Part shown: one piece after another, positions 46,601 to 55,707 of the stretch
How positions within the stretch are numbered: the first letter of the stretch is position 1
How the letters are laid out: each line of letters opens with the position of its first letter
The notes under the pieces: model-generated
What the model saw: only the letters and a program-made list of their open reading frames with translations
The model's database searches: none
What the model was told of the DNA's origin: nothing
Position numbers and translations under genes: made by a program
Source: Alitta virens
Lineage: Eukaryota > Annelida > Polychaeta > Phyllodocida > Nereididae
Reading direction: 5' to 3'
Assembly: GCA_932294295.1 (NCBI GenBank)
Contig: OW028585.1
Coordinates: forward strand, 13,796,771-13,860,770
DNA: 64,000 bases

Positions 46601-49354
46601 CAGCTCCTGTAGCATCCTGGTTGCCTTTGAAAATCTGGAACATTCGATAATAATAAATTTGATATTAATATAAGATATAGTCTAATATCAATATTTATTT
46701 CATGCAGAATTATCAATTGGCGTTCCAGTAAGACATTTACATACGAGCCTTTAAAATTGAGAAAGACTAGGGCTTGAACAGGTTTCAGTACATTGCTCAG
46801 ATCCTATATCCCTGATAGCATTCCAAATCGGCCCAGTTTCTCTATTGGTCATCGTTGGTACAGCATCGTTTGAACATTGCCAACATCGTGCCGATATTGA
46901 AAATATTTGGAATGCTATCAGGGATGGTTGAGCAGTTGGCTAAGGACATAGAAGATGATCGTTTCATTAGAAACCATGAAAGTGAGAAAGACTATGCTTG
47001 ACCATGTTTAATGAGGAATGCCTGAGCAGGGCTTGGGACACTTCGAACAAAAAACGAAAAGTTTAACTGCCAGTCCCCAATTTAGGAGGGGTGGGGGCCT
47101 AGCTCAGTGGTAGCGCGCTGGGCTTCCAACCGCTGGGTCCCGGGTTCAACTCCCGGTTGAGCCTAAGTTGGACGGCTGTTTCATCCTTCATCTCATTGCC
47201 ATGGTCCCTACCTGTCCTAATAAGCCCATCAGGTGCAGAAATACAGGACGTAAAGCCCTAATCCACCACCACCACCCCAATTTAGGAATATATATGGTAG
47301 CATAGAGGCCTCTTAGTCAGCATTCCAAATGGGGCATCCGCATGGCAGATGGACTTTCACAGAACTATATCTGACACTGTAAATACTAGAAATATTCTTG
47401 TGTGCAGCTTTCCTGCGCTCTTACAGTAAGCTAAAGAGCAGCTGCCCACCAGCCAAGTGCCAGTAGGCGAGGTAGTTGTGTACCCCTGGATCGTAATACT
47501 ATATCTCCAATGACCACCTGAGGTTTTGACCACTCCTGGTCAACAACCTCACCCTACTAATGGGATTCGAACCAACTACCCTACACATGGGGGTCAGATG
47601 GGGACCGGATTCTCACCATCTTTTGTGCAACTTTCCTGCGCTCTAACAGTAAGCTAAAGAGCAGCTGCCCACCAGCCAAGTGCCAGTAGGTGAGGTAGTT
47701 GTGTACCCCTGGATCCTAATACTATATTCCAAATGACCACCTGAGGTTTTGACCACTCCTGGTCAACAACCTCACCCTACTAATGGGATTCGAACCAACT
47801 ACCCTACACATGGGGGTCAGATGGGGACTGGATTCTCACCATCTTGTGTGCAACTTTCCTGCGCTCTAACAGTAAGCTAAAGAGCAGCTGCCCACCAGCC
47901 AAGAGCCAGTAGGCGAGGTAGTTGTGTACCCCTGGATCGTAATACTATAATATATATTTATTATAATACCTGTATGTCTCCGACATCATTCTCGACAAAT
48001 TGGAAAGGCGTGTTCCTAGATGTCGCATATGACACAATATATCCGGTCACCCACGCTTCGTATCTTTCAAGAAGCTCCTCTCCTAGGTCTTCCACAAAAC
48101 CCCCTTGGATGGTTACCCCGGCAACCGGGCGGGGGAGCATCATGTCAACTTCGATGTATTGTGACGTCAGCATCATCTGAAATTTGAATTCACTTAACTA
48201 TGATAGAAGTGATAAATTATTTTTTATTTATGGAAAATTCACTGTAATAGCATCTCATGGTTACATGTTATGCAATATACATGACCTGACTGTGATTAAC
48301 TGATTGGGACATTACTTGTAAAATATTAGATTAAAATATAGGGACTGATGGATCGGTCTAACCCAGGAGTACATGTATTTATGCGTCAAATAAATAATTT
48401 TGATGTAAAAATTTCACTTTTCCCTGCCCTTTATTTGGCCGCCCCTGGTAACATACACCCCTATTGCTGATGATCCAAATCTTTTATTTATTTTATCAAC
48501 AGAGGGTATTTTGGAAGTGGGGTATGTTTATACCTGGGCATTGGCAATGCCTTCATGAATCACCGTCACAGGTGCACCAGCTTGTCTGATGACGTAACTC
48601 CCATCTAACAGGGTCATGTGACCATCACTGACGTCATCAAGAAAGAAAGCTGCAGGCCACCGGAAGTCAGTGATTGTGACATCACCAGTGCTGATGTTCC
48701 AGGCGGGTTTGGCTGTCACAAAGTTTTGGGGGTTCGCTCTGCAAACTAAATGAAGATTTTTGTTTTGTTTAAAATATCTATTTTATATTCAGAATAATAT
48801 TACTTTATGTGAGAAAAGAAGAGAATAGAATGTGTTCAAGAAAATAGCAGAATATAATAGAGTAGAGTATAATAGAACAGAATGTCTTCTAAAAACAAAA
48901 ATAGCAGAATAGAATAGAAAGTAGAATGTCTTCTAGAAAATAGCAGAATATAATAAAATATAATAGAATATAATAAATTAGAACACAGTGTCGCTGATAA
49001 CATTCACAATATTTCTTTCATTTGTATAATGAGTGCACAGTAATATAGAATTATATTCAATGAATAACATTTTGTTATTTATTATTAGATCAAAATAAAA
49101 AGAAAGAAATTTCCTGCCTTACTGTTCAAAGAAATTGTTTTATTGATAGAAAAAATTAGACAAGAAATTTTAATCCGGAAAATGTATCTAGGCTATAATT
49201 ACAAACCTATACAACAAACAAAATTGGTGATATTTAATTTAAAAAAAAAGTCTAAATGTGACTTACAGTGGCAACAGACATTATAGTCCTCCCATTTAAG
49301 TGAGGATCCCAGATGAAAAACCATGAAAATCACAAATATTTTCATGGAAATCAT
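40528..49354 (-). CDS. Gene B: discoidin (F5/8C)-TSP1 type I transmembrane receptor-like protein
   Basis: Ten exons: 49354-49267, 48745-48534, 48176-47970, 46634-46475, 45880-45701, 43654-43523, 42586-42468, 42002-41987 (16-nt microexon), 41138-41101 and 40623-40528. All GT...AG; phases join to 415 residues. Signal peptide about 1-19 (MISMKIFVIFMVFHLGSS), then VCCHFC. F5/8C domain about 40-221 (YIEVDMMLP, YEAWVTGYIVSYA, IFKGNQD, VLILRVHPL, closing VTC). TSP1 about 224-281 with WQGW, CGGAKC and closing Cys. Transmembrane helix about 285-307. The basic juxtamembrane segment (KKEEKIFRNRR) leads into a polar, acidic tail ending PPSYK, a C-terminal PPxY motif. Paralogue of gene A in the same orientation; about 7.8 kb separates the two coding regions. 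WW-domain binding and an adhesion or sensing role are inferred from the domains only. Confidence 0.85.
40626..40965. repeat. (TCAA)n degenerate microsatellite abutting a gene B splice acceptor
   Basis: AATC/ATCA tetramers with ATTAATTAATT interruptions fill the intron immediately before the last exon of gene B. On the minus strand the TTGATTGATTTGAAG acceptor of exon 10 comes directly from the repeat, which supplies its T-rich tract. Confidence 0.9.
42787..42902. mobile_element. MITE family B, copy 4
   Basis: Ends CCCAGATAGTATTCCAAATCGG and CCAATTTGGAATACTATGTG; interior ATCGTCATGACATCGGCG/GATGTTG. Intronic in gene B. Confidence 0.85.
43110..43395. repeat. Dispersed repeat G, copy 1
   Basis: Matches 62889-63215: CTGTCTCTGCTCGGGACCCTTGAATC, CCCTGGAAACTGAA, GTTAGTTGTG..AGACATTT, GAGTTGCTCTAAAT.AGAATCTGTA and GGCGC.GGCAGT.GACTT blocks occur in the same order. 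Orientation is the same in both copies. Nature unknown. Confidence 0.7.
43690..43960 (-). mobile_element. Dispersed repeat E, copy 2
   Basis: AGGAGGGAGTTAAC ends at about 43699 and 43870 flank CGGCGTCGGGATATAATCAAC and a TTTGTTTGATTGTTTGTTTTG block. It corresponds in reverse to 13450-13630. Intronic in gene B. Confidence 0.7.
43981..44087. repeat. Near-perfect foldback hairpin, about 105 bp
   Basis: The left arm GTTATTGCCCTGTGGGAGGC... and right arm ...GGCCTCCCAAGGGCAATAAC pair over about 48 bp with few mismatches and almost no loop (GAGAGCGCC/AGAGCGCTC at the centre). Intronic in gene B. Confidence 0.8.
44470..45035 (+). repeat. 17-bp minisatellite array M4 (degenerate)
   Basis: Diverged copies of GTGAGGTGGTCTTAATA with longer spacers (GACACTGAAGTGGTTTTAATA, TATTGAGGTGGTCTTATAT). 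Older-looking than M2/M3. Intronic in gene B. Confidence 0.8.
45894..46245. repeat. AT-rich minisatellite (AGATAAACAGATGTAGATAG...)
   Basis: About six irregular units containing AAATAGATAAACAGATGTAG and ATTTTGTTATTATAAAT; unit length varies by internal duplication. Intronic in gene B. Confidence 0.8.
46810..46923. mobile_element. MITE family B, copy 5
   Basis: Ends CCCTGATAGCATTCCAAATCG and ATATTTGGAATGCTATCAGGG are inverted. Interior has ATCGTTGGTACAGCATCGTTTG. Intronic in gene B. Confidence 0.85.
47088..47274 (+). mobile_element. tRNA-derived SINE-1, copy 3
   Basis: Best-preserved copy: A-box TAGCTCAGTGGTAGCGC, CTTCCAA loop, B-box GGGTTCAACTCC, CATTGCCATGGTCCCTACC, TGCAGAAATACAGGACGTAA and a CCACCACCACC tail. 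A perfect 13-bp target duplication CCCCAATTTAGGA flanks it at 47075-47087 and 47275-47287. Confidence 0.92.
47404..47950. repeat. 223-bp tandem repeat, about 2.4 units
   Basis: TTTCCTGCGCTC recurs at 47411, 47634 and 47857, an exact 223-bp spacing. Units include GTAAGCTAAAGAGCAGCTGC, CCAGTAGGCGAGGTAGTTGTG and ACCACTCCTGGTCAACAACC. Units are nearly identical. The array ends about 20 bp before the donor site of gene B exon 3. Confidence 0.9.
48800..48985. repeat. AGAAT/ATAAT degenerate pentamers, intron 1 of gene B
   Basis: Repeated TAGAATAGAAT, TAATAGAAT and TCTTCTA(G/A)AAA(A) blocks; GCAGAATATAAT occurs twice. Confidence 0.75.
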
Positions 49355-49845
49355 TTTCTTTGGATGTTATTCCAAAATAGATGAAAGGAGTATTTCCAGA
49401 ATGAGTTGTTTTAATCTAAGTATCCAGAAGAATTTTATTCCATTATTTTGGCTATAATTCCAAAATTCACTGGCTCCCCCAACAATCTGCACTGACTGTG
49501 TGGAGAGTTGCGAATTCACCCAAGCATGAACAACTAGAATATTGGGCATTGATAATAAGAAACAGTTTCTGGATAGTCTATATTTTCTCACATGGATCAT
49601 GTGTCAATTAAATAGAATATTCACAACTAATTAAGACACCCATGAGACAGATCTAGATATTAGAATAGCTTAAAAAGGGTGTGGCTATAAATGACATGGA
49701 GTGGCACAAAATGGACAGAAATGTTTTTTTTTTGCCATATTTTGTCATAAATGGCACAAAATGGACAGAAATGTTAGCAACAAATCAAATCCCAACTTTC
49801 TAGGTTATAAAAAAAATTGAGAAATAACTCGGAAGTTTGTTATAT
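49355..49845. other. Upstream flank of gene B
   Basis: Expected 5' UTR and promoter region. Two near-identical short blocks (AATGGCACAAAATGGACAGAAATGTT and a variant) occur at about 49690-49775. No TATA element could be assigned with confidence. Confidence 0.4.
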
Positions 49846-49964
49846 CCCAGATAGCGTTCCAAATCGTTTCGACATCGGCATGATGTCGGTGATGTTGATA
49901 CGATGTTGTACCGACAGTGGCCGATATAGAAACGATGTTAGACCGATTTGGAATGATATCTAGG
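49846..49964. mobile_element. MITE family B, copy 6
   Basis: Ends CCCAGATAGCGTTCCAAATCG and CGATTTGGAATGATATCTAGG. The interior GACATCGGCATGATGTCGG / GATGTTGATACGATGTTG is the cleanest of the six copies. Confidence 0.88.
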
Positions 49965-50551
49965 ATTCACCATTGTAATTTCTGCTTCTTTCTGAACATA
50001 ACAAATGGCCATAATGATGAAATGGCAAAATATTTTAATTGGAAATATGAGAAGCTTGATGTTAATTTTCATAGAGTTGCGTCTTTATCGGTTAGAAAGT
50101 TGTAATTTGACTTTTAAATAGTAATAATAGTAACATTTCTGTCCATTTTGTGCTGTTCCAAGCCCTACATGATAAAATATGACTAAGAAAAGATGGCGGA
50201 AATGTCTAAAACAGTGACTTAGTTCAGTGTAATAGAATAAATATTTTTAGTAGTTACATACAAAATTAATAAACTTGGCTAGATATAGTTCATTTTGCGA
50301 TTTTCAAATTTGTGCCAGTTCGACACACATAGACAGTGGCCTTGTATTGAAGGCAAATGTCTAGTAATGAGAGATTCTGGTGTTCGAATCCACCTTGCTT
50401 ACATTTACAATCACTTTCATCAAAAGTCATCACACATATAATGTCAATTATGAAAAGGAAATATTAATGCAAACCTTATAAGAAGCAAGCATCTATAATA
50501 CTATCATAAATTACCACCAAAACCACTGTAGATCGAAATTGCACAGGTCCT

Positions 50552-50589
50552 TAGACAGATAGATAGATAGATAGATGGATAGATAGATG

Positions 50590-50621
<32 letters not shown>

Positions 50622-50766
50622 TGTAGATAAATATATATATATATATATATGTATAGATGGATAGATAGATAGATAGCTGGATGGATAGATAGCTGGAGAG
50701 ATATATATATAGATAGATAGATCGACAGATAGATGGATAGATAGATGGACAGATCGTTAGATAGAT
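50552..50766. repeat. GATA/GATG microsatellite
   Basis: Tetramer array interrupted by a short (AT)n tract. Long frames across it are artefacts. Confidence 0.95.
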
Positions 50767-51125
50767 GCATTCATTCATACATTTCCCTTGAGTAAGTTCA
50801 TACATGCAAGATACATGTTTTCTGTAAAATGTATCACATGAACATTGTGATTAAATCAATGTTAATTTCACCAAACATTGTATAGTTTTATATCATACAT
50901 AGTTGTCATTAAATGGAGCTATGGACCACTGTCATCGGACTTCAAAAAGTTGATGAGGCTCACAATATTGACTATAATTTTGCTTTGCTCTCACTTATCT
51001 CATGAGTTCTTTATTGGCACAACATATAAAACTATCAAAAATTTACTTATCAATGTTCTTTTCAGCTCTCAATGCAAAATGTTTCTTGAATGCATGACAT
51101 CCATACTATCAAAAACTGCTCAATG
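50767..51125. other. Intergenic, no gene seen
   Basis: AT-rich; a 96-codon frame at 50878-51168 crosses into the transposon end and has no domain. Confidence 0.4.
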
Positions 51126-51127
51126 TA

Positions 51128-52721
51128 CACTGCCAAGAAAAAGTTTGGAAAAAAATGTTTTTTCGTAATATTTTTTTTTTAACTTCATGGTTTTATTAAC
51201 AAATGTAACACTGACTGGGTAAACAAACACCAGAGAAAAGAATGTGATATGTACAAAGCCATTAATTAGCAAAAACAAACTTGTTACAGTTCAAACTTTT
51301 GATTCATAAAAAAAACCACCCTTTGCAGCTATGAGCGCTTTACAAATCTTGGGCATTCTGGCAGTGAGTTTGGTGAGATATTCAGGTGTGATTTCATTCC
51401 AAGCCTGTTGCAAAAGGTTCCTCATGTCAGATTGGCTTGTGGGACACTTTTCCTGGACTTTCCGATCAAGCTGCTCCCATAAAAGCTCTATTGGATTTAG
51501 GTCGGCCGATTGTGCTGGCCATTTCATAACTGATAGTATCCCAGCTGCTTCTTTCTTTTCCAAATATGTTGTTCAGAGCTTTGACGTATGTTTGGGGTCA
51601 TTATCTTGTTGCATAATGAAGTTGCGCCCAATCACTCGCTGTCCAGATGGGATTGCTTGTTGCTGCAGGATAGAATGATAGCCTCTCTGGTCCAGTATTC
51701 CTTTGATTTGGAACAGGTTGCCAACTCTACCATTCCCAAAACAACCCCATATCATCACATTTCCTACACCGTGTTTGACGGAAGGTGTTAAACAGGCATC
51801 CAGCATCTTCTCATTGCTCCTGCGTCTGACAAACGTTCTCCTCTTGGATCCAAACACTTCAAATTTTGATTCATCAGTCCAGAGTACTCGATTCCAATCA
51901 TCAATGCTCCAATTTTTGCAGACCTAAAGAGGGTTTTTTTCTTCGTGACTCTTCCCATAAGACCCACACTCCTGAGTCATCTCCTCACAGTATCTGTGCA
52001 TACTGGTGTCTGGCGAGTGCTGTTCAGGGAGGCAGCTATTTCAGGAGCAGTTAAACGTCTGTTCATCAGAGAAGATACCCGAATGTATTTATCATCTTGA
52101 GCAGTGGTGCATTTTGGCCTTCCACTCCGATGTTTATCCTTAATAGAGCCAGTATCACTATGTCGTGTAAGCGTATAATGGACCCCCTTTAAAGATATAC
52201 TCAGTTTTTTGGCTATATCTTCAAACTTATATCCTTCATTTCTCAAAACTACAATAGACTGTCGAGGTTTCTAGTGTCAATTGTTTCTTTTTGGCCATTT
52301 GCAGTTGAAATTTCTGGAAAAGGTTTTAACAAAATTAACTGGAAAAATGACCAGTTAAGAATTAAGGTTTAGACAAAATTAATTAGGCCGTTTGGATACT
52401 TAAGACAAATGTTTAGTCTACAAGGTGTTTTAAGTGCACAATGGAAGATATGGATGACCAGTCACGCATATTTGGACCTAATTTGTGCACTTTACTGTGA
52501 AAAAACATCTACCTTTGACAGCTGCAAAAGGTGTTTTTTATTGATGGGTTAAAAGTTTGAACTGTAACACGTTTGTTTTTGCTAATTAATGGTTTTGTAC
52601 ATATCACATTCTTTTCTCTTGTGTTTGTTTACCGAGTCAGTGTTACTTTTGTTAATAAAACCATGAAATTCAAAAGAAAATAACGGAAAAAAAATGTTTT
52701 CCAAACTTTTTCTTGGCAGTG
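51128..52721. mobile_element. Tc1-like DNA transposon with long inverted repeats
   Basis: 1594 bp, bordered by TA on both sides (51126-51127 and 52722-52723). Both ends read CACTGCCAAGAAAAAGTTTGG inward. The inverted repeats extend to about 170 bp (51128-51300 and 52548-52721), including CTGTAACAAG..TTTGTTTTTGC and CACATTCTTTTCTCT blocks. It carries one decayed transposase on the minus strand. The repeats still match closely, so inactivation is not very old. Confidence 0.92.
51291..52314 (-). pseudogene. Tc1-like transposase, inactivated
   Basis: Read on the minus strand it starts MAKKKQLTLET near 52290. A frameshift follows within about 15 codons. The helix-turn-helix part runs from about 52270 to 51977 (EGYKFEDIAKKLSISLKG, then RHRSGRPK-type GRPR-like motif). 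A second frameshift lies near 51930. The catalytic core follows: first Asp in LWTDESKFEV (about 51885), second Asp in QQDNDPKHTS, then an in-frame TGA at about 51577, and the Glu in NPIELLWEQL. The second Asp to Glu spacing counts to 38 residues if the stop codon is counted as one, longer than the DD34E of Tc1 and Sleeping Beauty. It matches the DD38E type reported for some Tc1-like groups. C-terminus ends AAKGGFFYESKV. Confidence 0.9.
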
Positions 52722-52723
52722 TA

Positions 52724-55174
52724 CATGATGCTGTATTTGGTGAGGCAGATGATACCACACTAGGTTCCTGCTTCAGCTTGATTCTGCAAAACTAGCCTCA
52801 TCTGAAGTCAAATGAGCTGAACCAGGCACTTTTTGCTTCCACAATGCATGATACGAGTGTCTCTTAACACAGAAATACAAATCACCTGGCTGCTAACCCC
52901 AAGGACCGTAACCCCAAACCCCCAGGTATAAAACCTAACCTTACTGACCTAACCCTAGCCCTAACAAACCTTACCCTAAGCAGAGCCTGGATAAGGGAGG
53001 CAAGATCAGGCAAAAATGAGTGTCTGTCTTAAGCTGAAGAAAGTGTAACGCTATAGATATGACATTGTTGGCTGCCGAGGGGTTCTATTGTATGCAAAGC
53101 TGCCACTCAGATCATTAATATAATCAAACAAATTTCTTTCTGTTTTATCAGGTTAAAAAAATAGAAATACTCAATCATTTTTAATGTCATGTATTCTAGA
53201 ATATTTTGTTGCACAGCATACAGGGTGTGGCATAAATACTTGCAAGCACTGGATTATGTCATTTTTAATAAGAAGGTAGACCATTGACACCTTTGAGGTG
53301 GTAGGTGCCATTTTGGATTTTGATTAATTAATTTTTCTTTTCTGTCTTATTATTCCTGAAAATCATGTGATTTTTTCCAGATTAGTTTTAGATTCAAAAA
53401 GTCCCTCTGGAATACCATTATTTATCTCTGTTTTAACTTTATGACCTTGCTGGATCAAAACTGAAACTAACCTTCTTATCATCTAATACCATAATATACA
53501 TATGCATGTATAGAAAACACTGAAGGAGGATTCTCTGCAAATATTATATTTTTGGTGGCTTCAGAGGTGTATTAACTAGGAAATCTCTAATTTGTAAACC
53601 TTTCTTCAACTAGAGACACCATGCAAGCAGACAGAAGTCTGACTTCTGTGACATGTGTCTCTCAGACCACACCCTGTAGCATGCACCCTCTCAATAATTC
53701 AGACACTGATATTGTCTGACATTACAAGATCAAAAATATCCCAATGGCCAATTGCTTATACCCCTGACTAAATGTGGCAAAACTTTAAAAGACCTCATAA
53801 GCATTTGAGTAACCTAGAGCTATCCCCAAAGAGGAGAAGCCAAGTGCAAGTTTTTAGACCGCACCCTGTATTGATATGTTGCATTAAATCTACGGCAAAA
53901 ATGCCCAGTTTTTGTTAATATGTGACTGTTGATTTTGATGTCATGCTGAATTCTCAGGTAAAATAGCTTTTAAATTTAAGTTTTGGGTAGGCTTTTGTGA
54001 AAGTAAAACACAGTTTTGTGGTCTACAGGAGGCAAACAAGAAAAAGATGCTTGAGAAAGATGCAGGCTGTGGAAAAAGAAAAAAAAAATTGCTTGCTAGC
54101 TTGTTAATTGCCTAAATTACATGTGAAATGATCATTGTAAGTTTGTTAAAATGTGTAAAGGCTCCTTGAACCTAGTTGAGTGAAATCCTAGATTTTATGA
54201 CCAACTTAAGGTAGAAGTTCCCTAAATCAACACAAGGGTAATGTCGGAGAGCAACACCTGATGGCTTCCGGTCTTATGGTCTTGGGTAAGAAGTTAAGAA
54301 TTTGCTGAATTCTCATTTAATATGGGCTTTATGATTAGATTTTATTAATTTAGGGCCTAGACTATAGTAAGACAGGTAAACAAATAATAAGTAAACCAAT
54401 TTAGCATGAATTGTGGGTGATCAAAAACTTAACAAATTTCGAGGCCATGTCAGTGCAAAGCTACTAATTTCAGAGTGCGTTGCTTTCCAGGTGGGTTGTT
54501 ATTAACCCCACACTTCACCTATATTAACCTCAATTAACCTGTCATATTATTAATGATAACAATTTAGTAAGAAACTATTGTACTTTTTCCCTTTGTCGGT
54601 TGTACATCAAAATATATAAGTAAATGTTTTGGTACTCTTAAACCACTATCTTTCAGCCACTATAATATTATCACTAGGTGGCTGCAATGCTCTGCCTTAG
54701 AGGCCACCTGGTGGTACTTGCTTTTATTAAATCATTTCAGCTTTTTGATAAGTGGATTCCATAATAACAACATTTTTGCAGTAGAGTAAAACAATGTCTA
54801 ACTTTTTGTAAACAATGCTTTGTGGTGTAGGAAATGCAAGATATTTGGTCAATGCTTAAAAAAGAAAATAATTACCAGGTTGAAATATAGATGGTGCTAG
54901 CTGCTCTCTCCTGGCATTTATGTAAACATTGTCTGGCTGTTATCTACATTCCTGTGATGTGTTTCATGTATGTCACAGGCCTACTGCCATCATTCGCTTA
55001 TTGTACTGTAGAAAACAACTAAAGTGCATTTTAAGCAGGACTGTTTTATTACAGCACACTACATTTAGCCTAGATATATGTACTGCAGGTGATATGCATC
55101 ACTAACTACCTGGATTAAGTTTAGGACTATAGATCCACACTTTACAATGTATTCTTGAAGTGTCAACACTTTAG
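52724..55174. other. Intergenic, no gene confirmed; possible P450 5' region
   Basis: No exon could be confirmed. A short CCTAACCCTAGCCCTAAC-like stretch at about 52940-52975 is telomere-like but irregular. The start codon exon of the P450 at 55175 is expected here but not identified. Confidence 0.4.
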
Positions 55175-55668
55175 CAGCTCTACAGAAGCAAGCTAATAAA
55201 ATTCTGACCAAACGCCAATGTTTATTTTTGGTCAGAACTAAAGCAGTTGCAGCCACAGGTAACCCCATCCCAGTTGATGTTAAACCATATTCTAAGGTGC
55301 CAGGCCCAAAAGGATTTTTCCAAGTGGCTGCTAACTTCATTGAAGCATCAAGACATGTCGGAAAAGGGCATGTTTTAGTAGAAAAGAATTACGCTAAGTA
55401 TGGAACAACCTACAGAGAAAATTTTGGTGTCCTTTCGTTTGTACAAACCTGCAATGTGGCTGAAATTGAGAATTTATTGAGAGCTGATAACAAGCATCCT
55501 CTAAGAATGACTTTGGATTCCTGGGTGAAATGGAGAGAAAATGCAAACTTAGCTAAAGGAATTCTCATCCAGTAAGTATATGCTATCTATCTAATTATTA
55601 TATATTTATCTGTCTATCTATCTGTCTGTCTGTCTGTCATGCTGTCTGTCTGTCTGTCTATCTATCTG

Positions 55669-55707
<39 letters not shown>

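Noticed and set aside
51331..52054. Plus-strand frames across the Tc1-like element
   Set aside because: Antisense shadows of the transposase pseudogene.
52935..52980. Interstitial telomere repeat
   Set aside because: CCTAACCC-like words are present but irregular and too few to call.
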